A DNA stretch of 64,000 bases from Piper betle (GCA_033002965.1 JAURVB010013317.1:44755-108754), one strand, 5' to 3'; shown: positions 1-11,560, numbered from the stretch's first letter. The notes: generated by a model from the letters alone, not told the origin. Numbers and translations: made by a program.

Positions 1-690
1 CCCAGACCCGCCCAAGACCCGTCCAAGACCCGCCCGACCGTCCGTCCACCCGCCGCCCGTCGCCCGCCGCCCGCTCGCACCCGTCTGCCTCGCCGCCCGC
101 TCACGCCCGTCCGCCCGTCGACCACCCTCGCCCCCTGCCGGCGCCCCCCCCGGCCACGGCCCCCGAGCCGTCGCCCCCGCCTGCCGCTGCCCGCCACCCT
201 CCCCAAGCGCCGCTCCCTCCCCATCCCGCCGCCTCCCTCCCGGCCCAGCCGGCGCCCTCCCTCGCCAGCGCCAGGGCCCGCCGCCGCGCCCCCCCCCCGG
301 TTCCCCCGTCGGCCCCGGCCGGCCAGCCCCGCCGCAGCCGGCGCCGGCGGGGCCGGGAGGGAGGCGGCGGGATGGGGAGGGAGCGGCGCTTGGGGAGGGT
401 GGCGGGCAGCGGCAGGCGGGGGCGACGGCTCGGGGCCGCCGGCACGGCGGCGGGGGCGACTCGGGGCCGCTGGCGCGGCGGCGGGTGAGGGGGCCACGAC
501 GGCAGGGGCGAGGGTGATCGACGGGTGGGGCAAGGGGCCGCGGCCGGGGGGGTGCCGGCAGGGGGGCGAGGGTGGTCGACAGGCGGACGGGCGCGAGCGG
601 GCGACGGGCGGCAGGCGGACGGGCGCGAGCGGGCAGCGGGCGGACGGGCGGACGGACTATCGGACGGGTCTTGGACGGGTCTGGGGGCCT
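1..690. repeat. Long GC-rich inverted repeat (foldback element)
   Basis: The block is extremely GC-rich. Its left part reads as the reverse complement of its right part. Bases about 160-250 pair almost perfectly with about 345-440, leaving a loop of about 95 bases. The outer left arm (1-158) pairs with about 540-690; for example the cccagacccg start answers the cggacgggtctggggg end. The right arm carries about 100 extra bases (440-540) that look like a local duplication. Open frames across it on both strands are a by-product of the base composition and have no protein-like content. It resembles a foldback or snapback transposon. The left edge may continue outside the window, so ends and target duplication cannot be judged. 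Confidence 0.75.
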
Positions 691-778
691 ATCAAATCTG
701 GGCCGCTGGATTTCAATCCAGCGGCCCAGATTTGGCGCCGCATGGTGGGCTGCCAAAAGAGGGTAGCCCACCATAGCA
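691..778. repeat. Two short perfect-arm hairpins
   Basis: Two palindromes lie back to back at the edge of the foldback. The first (about 693-735) has arms of about 20 bases, CAAATCTGGGCCGCTGGATT and its complement, around a 2-base loop. The second (about 740-774) has arms ATGGTGGGCT and AGCCCACCAT around a short loop. They are probably the end structure of the foldback element or a small MITE. There is no terminator context and no reading frame. Confidence 0.7.
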
Positions 779-784
779 GCCCTC

Positions 785-811
785 TATATATATATATATA
801 TATATATATAT
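785..811. repeat. TA dinucleotide microsatellite
   Basis: This is an uninterrupted (TA)13 tract. A TA tract also lies at the matching edge of the second copy of the adjoining SINE-like repeat near 44850, so it probably belongs to that repeat. Confidence 0.9.
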
Positions 812-905
812 GCAATATAATAACAAAGAAGCAAGATAGTTGAGATGGTAAGTATTCACCTTGATGACTTCAAGGTTATCGGTTCAAACCACATCTTCTT
901 CCACT
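812..905 (+). mobile_element. tRNA-derived SINE-like repeat, copy 1
   Basis: The segment carries an internal RNA polymerase III promoter pattern: an A-box-like TAGTTGAGATGG near 838 and a B-box-like GGTTCAAACC near 891, about 50 bases apart as in tRNA-derived SINEs. A second copy lies inverted at 44757-44850, nearly identical over about 90 bases and including the TA-rich edge. It sits about 60 bases upstream of the GT47 pseudogene start. It is not a working tRNA: no acceptor stem or anticodon arm can be folded. An alternative is a tRNA-like part of a larger unknown repeat. Confidence 0.55.
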
Positions 906-964
906 TCCCCAGTATGATCTGACCATCCTCGATGCCATGAACAGTTGTTAGGCGCAGGGAGGTG

Positions 965-2475
965 ATGATCCGATCCCGCATTCACTGCCTCGTTTCCACC
1001 TCGGTCGCCCTCTTCTGGTTCATCCTCTTCCTCGGCAACTCGGCTCCCCCTCCTCCCCCTCCCAGCCAGGTCAATGTCACCGCCACCTATAACGTTGTTG
1101 TTCATCAGCATCCCGTCCTTCCACCGCCAGCGCCAATAGTTGATTCTTCGCCAGCTCAAGTGGGTTTTGAGGAGACGACGAGATCTGTCCGCTTACCGGC
1201 CGATCCATGTCGGGGACTGTATGTCTACGTGCACAGGCTCCTGACCAGGTTCAAGACGGACATGCTCAAGGAGTGCAACCGCTCGCTAAAATGGTCTGAT
1301 ATGTGCCTGTTCACCACCAACCTCGGGATGGGATTGCCGCTCGGGAGCAAGGGGAGGGTGTTTGGCAAGAAGGCATGGTTCGCCACCAGCCAAATCGCCC
1401 TCGACGTCATCTTCTACAACCGCATGAAGCTATACAAGTGATTGACGGACAACTCGTCCGTGGCCGCGGCCGTTTACCTTCCCTTCTTTGCCGGCCTCGA
1501 CCTCGTCCGGTACCTGTGGCGGTACAACGTCTCGATCAGGGACGCGGCGTCGGTGGAGCTGGCCGAGTGGGTGGCGGGGCGGCTGGAGTGGAAGGCGATG
1601 AGTGGACGCGACCATTTCATGGTGGGTGGGAGGATCAACTTCGATTTCAGAAGACAGACCAGCAAAGAATCCGATTGGGGTAACCGGTTGCTGCTCTGGC
1701 CGGAGGCCAAGAACATGACCATGCTCAACGTCGAGTCAGCCCATGGCACTGCAACGACGTCGTCGTCCCCTACCCGACGTACTTCCACCCCTCCGACGAC
1801 GCCCAAGTGCATGCATGGCAGAGCAGGGTGACGCAGAGCAAGCAGCCATGGCTCTTCACCTTCACCGGCGCACGCTGACCCAACTCCTCGTCTTCCATCC
1901 AAGATCAGCTCATGAACCAGTGCCAAGCTTCCAAGAGAGCTCTGCTGCTGGAATGCGACCTCGGCCGAAAGAGCAAGTGCTTCCAACCCCACATCGTCAT
2001 GAAAACATTCCGACCCTCTGTTTTCTGCTTGCAACCTCAACGAGACTCTTACACTCGCCGGTCTGCCTTCGACTCCATCTTGGCTGATTGCATTCCGGTA
2101 TTTTTCCATCCGGGCTCTGCGTATGTGCAGTATACCTGGTATTTCCCCAAGGACTACAAGAGCTACTCTGTGTTCATACCAGAGAACGATGTCAGAGGTG
2201 GAAGCGTTAGCATAGAGAAGGTTATGCTAGAAATACCTCCGGCGAGGGTTAGGGCGATGAGGGAGGTGGTGATAGACTTGATACCCAAGGTGATATTCGC
2301 TGACCCAAGATCGAGATTGGAGAAGATAGAAGATGCTTTCGATATTGCCGTGAAAATGGTGATTGAGAGGGTGGGAAGAGTGACGAAGGAGATGAAGGAA
2401 GGCACATTTGAGGGTGTTGAGAAAGGGAACAGTTGGAAGCATGCATTGGTTGGTCACGGAGGACCTCATGAATAG
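965..2475 (+). pseudogene. MUR3-like GT47 glycosyltransferase pseudogene (xyloglucan galactosyltransferase family)
   Basis: This is an intronless reading frame of about 500 codons related to MUR3/KATAMARI1, the Golgi type II membrane enzymes that add sugars to xyloglucan side chains. The first ATG is at 965. A hydrophobic signal anchor covers about residues 8-27 and is followed by a proline-rich stem. Family landmarks run in order: GLYVYVHRLLTRF, WFATSQIALDVIFYNRM, the SVRDAAS-like [18 protein letters not shown], and the C-terminal donor-binding region with DSYTRRSAFDSI and PVFFHPGSAYVQYTW. Three lesions break it: an in-frame TGA at 1439-1441 where the family usually has Cys, a 1-nt deletion near 1738, and a TGA at 1876-1878 after which the same frame continues to TAG at 2473. 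Residues past 1912 are intact and well conserved, so decay is recent, or some lesions are assembly errors. Confidence 0.85.
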
Positions 2476-3948
2476 GATGATTTCTTCAACCATTAGATAA
2501 AAAATAAAAAAGCTGGGATTTATTCATCTCCAGATCAAGCAGCCATTTTTACATGCATATATGTGTTTATTATGTCGTATTCATTGATGTCATCATACCT
2601 TCAAGATGATTTTGTATCAATTCTTTGTTACAAGTACACGAAATTCTTTGTAAAGTGAACACAGGAGTTAAAACATGCAGTGGCATGGTAATCATGTCGC
2701 TTTTTCTTTTGGTAATACAATTGGGATATATCAGTCCAGTTTGTCTCAAGTTTGGGTAAATTCTGGTGCTTTTTCATTCTGTGTGGTTTGTCAGAAAAGA
2801 AATTTTTATATAGGAACTAGCACTTGAAAGGCCATTTATAAGTTCTTCCCTTGGAGTAAGCAGATATGTATAAGTAAAAGCTCTGTTGATGATTCTAGCT
2901 GCTCCAGGAAATTGTTAGCAGTGTAGGTATATCGATTTAAATAAAAAATCTATATATTAGAGGAACAGAAAATCATCATACGCATAAATGAAACCAAATT
3001 GTTTAAAAAATGGGTTTTGGGGACTCCGGGAAGGATGCAGTTGTCCCCGCCGTAGATGATCTCGGTCATCAACGGTAGGGATCCTCGGCGTCCTCGTGGG
3101 CATCGCCCTTGGGGAGGAGTCAAAATATTTTTTTGTTTAAAACTCGAAGCAGAAGTGGCTGAATAGTAGATGACAAAAGAATATCATCAACGGGGAAGCG
3201 ATACCAAAACAGCTATTGCACGAAACTAACATACACCCTAGTTACACTTGAAAAGAACACACCTTTAATTAAAATAAAAAAAGTTAAAACAAACAAACAC
3301 CTTTAATTGACAATTGGACATATGCATCTACAAAATTACCTCCAAATAAACTTGTACCTCCATTTCTAATTACAATTTATGGTTTTTGAGCTCTGATAAT
3401 CCTCATGGATATAAAAATTTTAAACTACATTTAACACATAAAACAAGTGGAAAGACCTTAGAGCAATATTTATTACAACACCTAATGTTTGTTGTAAGAC
3501 TTTAGACCAATATTACAATTTCTTTCCCGCACCGTATTAATCGCCATCCAATTAGCTGAAAGAAAGTGTCGTTTTAGAAGTGATGAGCCACGCTCATGAA
3601 CGATTAATTTTGCCATAGTCTAGCGGACCAAAATAGTAGAGAAAATGAGAAGTAAAGACCATAGCATTTCGCCTCGGACAAAAAAAATATATTTATGGCC
3701 ATTTCTCTGCTTTAAAAAAATTTGATAAAAGATGCCCAAATTGTCTCCTACTAAGCTATGTTTTTTTTTTTTGTGGCAACCTACGGAGTCGTGGGACCCA
3801 CAATGTTTTTTTGGGAATTCAAAATGGCTTTGGTGGCATAAACATGCAGGGCAAATTCGTCATTTCAATTTCATTCGTAGATATCAGGGGCTGTCGATAT
3901 ATGTATGGTGGTTCTCGTCGTCTCGCCTCCTCCCCGCCACGCTCTCCC
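2476..3948. other. Intergenic, AT-rich; one GC-rich scrap
   Basis: No gene was recognised here. Bases about 3007-3115 are abruptly GC-rich, with short open frames on both strands, and could be a scrap of a captured gene. I could not name it. The rest is AT-rich with homopolymer runs. From about 3880 the base composition rises into the first exon of the next gene, so the last few hundred bases should hold its promoter. No clear TATA box was picked out. Confidence 0.5.
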
Positions 3949-6900
3949 ATGATCCGCACGTGCGCCACCGCATCCCCGCACGTGCGCCACCCCAACCTCC
4001 GGCTGTTCCTCCGGCGCCGGCGACCCCCTTCCTCTGCCGTCTCCCGTCGAGGTCCGCCGGCGGCGGCGACCGGAGCTCCGTCGGGCCGGAGCTGGCCCTG
4101 GCCGAGGGACCCTCCTGCATCTTCGTCGGTCCGTTGGAGACAGCTAGCAAAGAAGTTCTGGAGGCCCTCTACACCCAGGTCTTACCTCTTGAGCTCTCCT
4201 ACCATGGTGGTTGTATATTGAGATAGTTATGGATGATTTGTTTCCCCTAATTTGCAGGCGAGGGATGCGTATTACAGTGGGAAACCTTTGATTGTTGATG
4301 ATATGTTCGACAAAGTGGAGGTATGTGCTAGTTACCACCACTTATTCAGACGATGCCTTTCATTTGGAAATAATTAGTGCCCATGTAAGTGTTATAGACC
4401 TTGGGTGCATTCAAAAATAGCTACACCTTCCAATCTCAATTTCCACGTGGGACTAAGACCGTGTGAACACCACAAACCCATGTCCTATACCATTGGCTTA
4501 TAACAGTAAACCTAAATTTGATTTGAGCGCTTGGATAATAAGCAATCTCTTGTGATATATTAAACAACAAGCCCTTGGAAGGTCGAATGATTTGGGTAAT
4601 TTTGTCTAAATTAAGTAAACTATAGCCATGTGATCTAAATTGCTGTGCAGTTACGTGCTGCTGATTTCTGATAATAAGCAAGTGGGTTCGTTAATGTTAG
4701 AAAATTTTAATTAGATAACCCTGTATAAAGTAGTATGTATTCATTGTATTCCTTACCTTATAAAAGTAGCATATATTTGTTGTACTCCCATAAAAATGGT
4801 TTACCCTGCTAAAAAGTAGTCTATATTTTTTGCATGGTAGTAGACCGTTTGGAAGAAATCATTCAGCATTCACTATGCAAAATACGTTCAATCTATATTA
4901 TTTTTTCTATAGAATATGATGAATATAATTTATGTTTGGTAAGATCGACCACTTCAATTTTTTCTAGATTTTACATCATTTTTTTTGCCAACCAAACCTT
5001 TGCATAATGTTTCACTTTTCGTTATTTTGGGACAGTTGAGATTACGGTGGTATGGTTCGAAGTCTGTTGTGAAGTATCCACGTTGTAGTATTAGACGGCA
5101 ATCCACATATGCAGATGCTGAGGTGATTTCCTTCAATAGATACATAGTTTAATCTTGTTTTCTTGTATATAGACCTAGAATATTGTTTCTGAAATCCTGT
5201 TGGAGTCTTCACTGTTATCACTAATTTTCATTTGTGATTTTTATTTATATATCCTTTTTGCAAATGTGGTCTTATTTTTTCCTGATAATGCTCGGTGCAT
5301 GTTGGTGTCTTGATCATACCTAGTTTAGGGTTGATACTTTTGGCATCATTATGCGGAGTATGTGTATGACTAGAGCAAATTAATTCTTGCTTGCAAATTT
5401 GTTTCATTTGGACTTTACATGAAATTTAAGCAAGACTTGAATGTAGGGCAGGAAGACACATCACAGGTTGTGGCATTGGTGGGTGTGTGGCTCTTCCTTT
5501 TGGCAATTGGTACACTGGTTTTTGTAGCTCCGTCCTTGTATGCCATCAGCCTTGTGCATCAGGACATAGTTAGCTCAGGAGCTTTGCCTAGGAATGCAAG
5601 AGCTACCTTGGATTTTTTCACAGCGCTTAATGGGTTCCTTTTCATGGGTTTAGGTGTTGTGATTGGTTATCCTATTGCTTCTGCATCTGGTAAGTATATT
5701 GATTATCTGTTCTGGAATTCCGAAAACATGTTTTGTAATGCACACTGATCTGTTGTTTGCCTGGTCAACTGTTTATATTTTCCTTGAATTTCATTTCTTA
5801 TAGTTCGATCTCTTCAAGGCCTATGGAGAAGCGACTTGGTGGCACTCAAAGGGTCATGCCCAAATTGTGGAGAGGAGGTACAAATTGTTGCTATGGTTGT
5901 AAACAAGCCAAGTGGCTTGCACGCATTTTACATTCAACTCGGTTTGGCTTGAACTCGTAGTTGTTAATTTTGTGCTCATGAAAATACCTGGTTTGAAATG
6001 AATAGCTCATTTGATCTATGGACAGAGCTTCAACTAAGGAGTTTTCAGCTTGGTTCAGCTCGAAACTTGAGTTTGACGTGTTTGAGCTCAATCAAATATG
6101 CAGCTTGACTCAACTTGTACAATATCTTTAATGTCAAATTCTTCATATAAGTTAATAACTTTTATACCATCAATAATTACTTTCATATAAGTATTGCCAG
6201 TAGTGTTAATATGTTACTTATATACTAACTACTTTGCTAGTTTGATGGTAGAAGTATTATACTTTAAGTTATTTTTTTTGCAAAGCAAAGGATAACTCAT
6301 CAAACTTACTGTTGCTAAATTTCTAATATATAATGGTCGTGGTAATCCTTACTCACTAGTTGCTTAAATTAATAGCTAGTTACTTCTTAATAATTGATAC
6401 ATGTTGTAGTTACAAACTATTTATTAATGGATATTTGATACTACTTACTATAAAGTGCCAATGACTTACTACTTATAGAGGTATAACCTTGCCATCATTT
6501 TGCGAGCAGAATGTGTTCTAAGTTTGGCTTGAAAGTATATATGCATAAAAAATATATTTATTTTATAATTTAATCTTTTTTCTTGTGATTGAAAGATCTT
6601 TGCATAAAAAATGACTTTGAACTCAATGGAACTATCATGTTGCTTGGCTCGGCTCAAAATTTAATTAAACACAACCAAATTTGAGCAAGTGAATGTTCAG
6701 CTCGGGCTTGGTTTGAAATATATAACCTGGTCACAAACTAGTTTAGAAACAAATCGAACATGAATAAAATGGTGCTTGAGTCAGCTCGGCTTGTTTACTA
6801 CCTTGATTGTTTCTTGTGTCATTTCACTATTTGACCTTTTTTGGCAGTTATTCAATAATTTTTTTGTGAAATAATTCATGAGAGTATTTTTTTTCTATGA

Positions 6901-7364
6901 AATGAATGTATTTTAGGTATTTGCATTTGTACGTGCTGATCAGTCAAACAAATCTCCTCATAGAGCAGAATGCCATGTGTGTGAATGCTCCTTAGAGTTC
7001 CGGACAAAGGTGGAGGTAGGGTTTTGTTTGTCTCCTATATGCATGCTTCACTTTGTTCTGCTTCATGTTGAAATACTGTGAACTTAATCCTTACCACTAA
7101 CATGCATTTTATAGGATTTTGTTTCTCAAAACATAAAAAATATTAACTTGTATAATATGTATCGAATCCTGCTCGACTGAAAAGATGTCAATGGTTAATA
7201 TCAATGTTGTGTGGCTTTTCATATAACCGAGGTTGGAGATGATCATTTGTTTCAAATGCTGGTATTTTATGCAGCGGACAGTTACAAGACCTGGAAAACA
7301 ATGGGTTTACGGCCGCATTTACCTTGTGCCTGGGAGTGCAACCAGGAGAAGGAAGAGGACATAG
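3949..7364 (+). CDS. PGR5-like protein (PGRL1/PGRL2 family), chloroplast membrane protein
   Basis: There are seven exons: 3949?-4178, 4258-4320, 5036-5122, 5452-5689, 5804-5877, 6917-7015 and 7275-7364 (TAG). All junctions are GT-AG and phases agree from exon 1 onward. The product is about 290 residues. It has an N-terminal region resembling a transit peptide, a conserved LYTQARDAYYSGKPL segment, two hydrophobic spans in exon 4 (starting VVALVGVWLFLL and NGFLFMGLGVV), and a C-terminal pair of Cys motifs, CPNC and CHVC. PGRL1 works with PGR5 in cyclic electron flow around photosystem I; PGRL2 is its divergent relative. The match looks closest to the PGRL2 type (At5g59400, from memory). The start is unclear: the exon 1 frame joined to exon 2 has its only ATG at 3732, in implausible sequence. 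The transit-peptide-like ATG at 3949 is one frame off and needs a 1-nt shift near 4030-4055. Confidence 0.8.
5892..6805. mobile_element. hAT-like non-autonomous element in intron 5 of the PGRL gene
   Basis: This 914-bp insertion lies within the 1-kb fifth intron. Its ends are inverted: the left reads TATGGTTGTAAACAAGCC and the reverse of the right reads CAAGGTAGTAAACAAGCC. The flanks are 8-bp near-identical duplications, ATTGTTGC (5884-5891) and ATTGTTTC (6806-6813). Eight-bp duplications and ends near CAGGG are typical of hAT transposons. The inside has gctcggctt-type subterminal repeats and no transposase frame. Splice sites of the host intron are intact outside it. Confidence 0.65.
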
Positions 7365-8655
7365 GGATGAAAAATGTCTTTCTGTGAAGTCTTTAGGCTG
7401 TCAGAGGTTCAATTCTTTGTAGTTTTAGCAGCAGAAAACCAATGCTGTGACTTTATAGGTTGGCTAAACTTTCTAATGTAAGATTCTAAATAATAGCTAA
7501 AAGATACAAATACAGCTGGTCTTTTTTTTAGTTTCAGAAAAAGAGCTTTCGGGAAAAGGGTAATAACTACACTCTGCTAATGTGCAAATTAGGTTTTGCT
7601 TCATTTGGTATTCATTTATTTGTTTAGAATGGCACTTTGATACACTGAATTGAGGCAAAATTAAGGATGGTCAAGAGTTGATGTTTTGAATGAATGCAGT
7701 GATAATTGGTGTGGCATCTCATATCGAAAATCTATCGCTTCCTAAAAGGTTTAGGGACATGTTGGGGCCGAGAGATGCCCAGTTAGAAAGGTTTAGTATC
7801 AGCTCAAGTTGATTTAGGAGTATAGTAAATGTTGTATCTCACCATCCATTTAAATTACATACATAGTCCAATTTTTTTAAAAAAATGGGCTAAATTATAT
7901 ATTGTCACTTTCTAACTGGTATTGAAATTGATTGTCCATGTTTAAGTGACTTTAAATGGAAATATCAGCTCAATTTGATACTTGTATATTTTTATAAAAT
8001 ATTAAAAATGTTACACTCGGCCATTGATTCAATGTGTAATTCACGGTCATAATCATTTCGAACATCCAAAGTGGGGGGTTTTTTGCCCAGACTCTTAACT
8101 TCTGTTGAACTCTCTACAAAATTGATATTAGCATCAGTAAAAAGCATATCTGATAACAATGTTCACCATGTACTTGGCCTAACGAGACTTACTGGTTAAT
8201 GATGGTGCATTTATGCTGTTCATCCTTGAGCAAATCAAAGTGGTTTATACGAGAAAAAGATACATCATGTACAAATATTATACATGCATTTAAAAGCGGA
8301 GAAAGAACACTTAAACAGGCAAAATATGTAGAGATCTGTTGTACAAAGATGATAGAAAAACAAAGAAATTCTGAATTGTTCATAATTGGAGCAGGCCATT
8401 GACAATAGCAGGGATACAAGTACAAAATGAGAGAAGCAACATTCTTTTTGAATAAAATATTGAGCCCTAATTTGCCGGCATCAATTTGTCCTGTCTTTGA
8501 GTGAAACTGCAAAACAAATAATATCACCCCAATAAACCAATTGTTACCCATAAATCTAAGTTAGATGATCCTCAAATGAATAAAATCTTCGTCTCTGGAT
8601 ATATAAATAAGAAGATAAAAGGAATCTTGTATCGCCCACCACAGCAAAAAGTCAA
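7365..8655. other. Intergenic region between convergent genes
   Basis: This stretch holds the 3' ends of two converging genes. It is AT-rich with no recognisable repeat or gene. The minus-strand frame at 8189-8551 has no protein-like features and lies beyond the stop codon of the RAB5IF-like gene, where it may be 3' UTR. Confidence 0.5.
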
Positions 8656-10748
8656 TCAAAAGTGCACCAAGCTGTATAGCAAAATCCAGATAAGCTGCAC
8701 ATAACAGAAAGAAACATCTTACTGTCCCTGAATGCAGCAATTACCAAAATCAATGTTGCCACAATCTTGTACATAGCCTAACAACAGGAAAACTGGTTAA
8801 ACAAAATGAAGTAGCCATCGTTGCAAAAGAACTACAATATGCAATATTGAGGTGAGTAGATGTGCTTCGTCTTTTAAGAGAAGAGAATTGTAGATGGACA
8901 GCAGCAATATAAGAATTGCGAAAACTGTATATTTTGGTACGTCATTCACTATGAAACCGAACACAAGCAAACATCATCAAATATAGAATTGGAAGCACAA
9001 ATTTCTGACTCCCTAAGAAGGTAGCATTCACCAATAATGATACCAGACAACAGCTACAAATATAAGAAGAAACTAAAAATTACCAAAAAGACGCTAAATG
9101 ATGCGAAAAGACCCTCTTGAAGAAGTGCTCCATGACCACCAAACTCTTCTTCATCTATCTTCAATATCATGTTGTAATATGCATATATAATGGCGGAAGA
9201 TAACACAAGGAACCTGAAAGGAAAAAAATTACACATAATACCCTAACTGATCATGGACTCTAACATAAGTAAGAGGTGCGTATGTGCAAAGTTCTGCAAT
9301 CCTGGATTCTAAAAGCCCAAGATGTTACAAGCAACTGAGGTGAAAATGGCTGACAGGATCATTTCCATAAATGAAGATTATCTCGTGTGATATTTTAATG
9401 TCGCCATAAAAATTTTATCTCAGCCGGCTTAAAGAGCCATGTTTGATTTCTCTTGCGTTCAAATTGAAGGCTTAAAACACATGGAAAAGGCATTAATCAA
9501 GGAAACAAATGAAAAGGCCTACTTCAATTTACTCCATTTTTAAGCCTATACTTTCAATATAAAAAACAAAAAAACTTATATAAAGGTTATCATGCACCTA
9601 AAATGGCATTCTAATAGACCATTCAAAAATCACTATAAGTTCTTCCAGTAGGTTTTCATTCTTAAAAACTCAAATAACACCAAGACAATCATTCATCAGA
9701 ACAAGCCGGTGGTGCGAACTGTGAAGATGTGACCAAGATCAAATTTATGCTTCCAAAATAAAAATAAAGGTCAGTCAAGAAATAAAGCAAATCACCTTAA
9801 CAATCAAAAAGAGTTTTTGAAGTGTCCTCATAACATATTTTCATATCACCAGATAACCTTTCCAAGTATTCCCTATTTTTAATTTATATATAACCTTAGC
9901 TCTCATTTCTCATACAAACCCCCCTCTTGTCTTTCTGTAACATGTGATAACAAAACCCTAAAACAGAAAAATCTAAATACAATTTTACCTTATGTAGAGC
10001 CACGTGAAGTAGGGAACTATATTTGATCTTCTAATTACCCACAAATGTAATACCTCAACTCATACTATATGTTAACTTAATTGTGCTAGAAAGGTAGGAT
10101 AAGAAATAAACACACGAGGAAAAAGTCCTATTCATACAAGACAATTCCATTAACAGTCATTCCAATTATGGAACTTTACTACAATATTATCAAACAAGAT
10201 TTTTAACTGGATTAAATTGCTTAAAATTAAGATTATTTATGACCATCTGCTACTAGTCTTTTCGAGAAAAGGTAAAACATTCATTCTATCTAATTTTCTA
10301 CTCTCAATACCGCCTAAAAACAACATTATATAATAGTTACTAAGATTAGAACAGTAACTAAGATGACAAAATAGCTTCAACAAAAAAATAGAAGTGAAGG
10401 CAACAAAACAAAATTAAAAATTGGTTCGGAAGGGCAGAGTAAAGAGAGCAACTTACACCAAAATCCATTTTGCCCCAATCAAGGGGACGGCTCCCCACAC
10501 CAAACCAAACACAACACCCATAAACTGCCTAATCCAGTGCAGTACATCGCATAATTGATCCTGCAACGCAAAAACAAAAACCAAAATCACAAGTCAACTC
10601 TTACAAAACGTTCATCACAGAAGAAAACGAACAGGACCCAGAACAATACCTTATCCCAGGAAGCATCGGGATCCAAGAGCTTGGCGAACTTGAAAGGCGA
10701 GACAAGACCATTCTGGCGTTGCAACTTGGCCCCCTTCCTTTCTTTCAT
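8656..10748 (-). CDS. RAB5IF / Rab5-interacting family membrane protein
   Basis: Four exons on the minus strand (10748-10650, 10560-10457, 9213-9084, 8694-8656) join in phase, with GT-AG borders, into a 123-residue protein. The order is a basic N-terminus starting MKERKGAKLQ, a conserved LLDPDASWDK segment, a hydrophobic hairpin from exons 2-3 (FMGVVFGLVWGAVPLIGA and FLVLSSAIIYAYY), the invariant-looking EEEFGGHGALLQEGLFASF, and a last transmembrane stretch ending LLYSLVHF. The length and layout fit plant Rab5ip-domain proteins (At5g59410 type, from memory). The human relative RAB5IF/OPTI partners the TMCO1 insertase at the ER, so a role in membrane-protein insertion is plausible but inferred. 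I chose the ATG at 10748 because the family starts MK-E-K; an upstream in-frame ATG at 10790 exists. A 33-nt segment near 8740-8775 with splice-like borders could be an alternative exon. Confidence 0.85.
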
Positions 10749-11099
10749 GGCAAAAACTGGCCAAATCAATATCACCCTTAGGTCGAGCAAAACTCAAAAG
10801 CCTAGCATTTTGAAACGAGATCAAACAAGAGAAAATTGGGTTGTAACGTTTTGTTGTGGGATTTGCTTGTTACTCCGTTTTTTTGGTTTTCATCGTCATA
10901 TTGGGATTGAACTTTGGAGGAGGATCATGTACCATGTGGTCTTCTCTGGAAGGGATTCTTTAGATGTGAGAATTTGTATATGCTTTAAAAAAAAATTATG
11001 ACTGATTCCTAGGCTTAGATAGCCTCTTATTAATAAAACCGGAATTAAAAATCACTCTGTAGTGAAACAAATAAAATAGAGCTTTTTACCGGTAAATGA
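10749..11099. promoter_or_regulatory. Upstream region of the RAB5IF-like gene
   Basis: About 350 bases separate the start codon from the next repeat block. They should hold the 5' UTR and core promoter on the minus strand. It is AT-rich. No specific box is claimed. Confidence 0.3.
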
Positions 11100-11560
11100 G
11101 AAGCAATTTTTTATAATAGCTAGGGGTGAGAAAATTAAATTAAATTACCAAAACAGGAGAAAATTAATTAAAATACCAAAACTACCCTTAAATGAAAAAA
11201 CAAAAATAAATCATATTTTTTTTAAGGGGCAGCCCTCACCACCCCTTACCCCCAACCATGGAGCAGCCGGCCAGCCATCGCCGCCGGCACACAAAGACAA
11301 AAAAAATAAAATAAATAAATTACCAAAACAGAAGAAATTTAATTAAAATAGCAAAACTACCCTTAAATAAAAAAACAAATAAATCTAATTTTTTAAGGGG
11401 CAACACAAGCCTCCCCTTAGTTGCGGTTGGGCGCCCCTAACCATGGGGTGGCTTGCTAGCCATTGCAGCTAGCAGCCGAACAAAAAAATTTCACACTGGT
11501 GGGCAGCATGGTTCATTTCTTGTTTTTCTTTTTTACCCAGGGCGGGTTGCGATGGTCGGC
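11100..11560. repeat. Left arm of an imperfect inverted repeat, internally duplicated
   Basis: A segment of about 175 bases occurs twice in tandem (about 11145-11300 and 11320-11480), each copy with accaaaactacccttaaat-like text, a poly-A/T stretch, then ggggca and a GC-rich ggccagcc-like end. The same text appears inverted at 14920-15065. The two arms flank the LTR-like unit at 11571-14897, as if that unit had landed inside an older foldback or MITE. Confidence 0.55.

Noticed and set aside
101..843. Several long open frames on both strands
   Set aside because: They come from a GC-rich palindrome. The peptides are Gly/Arg/Pro-rich and have no conserved features.
838..905. True tRNA gene
   Set aside because: Promoter-like boxes are present but no cloverleaf with an acceptor stem or anticodon loop can be formed.
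3007..3115. Exon of a protein gene on the minus strand
   Set aside because: There are short open text and high GC, but no recognised family and no convincing splice partners.
8189..8551. 120-codon minus-strand frame as an extra gene
   Set aside because: It lies downstream of the RAB5IF-like stop codon, has no recognisable domain and no start context.
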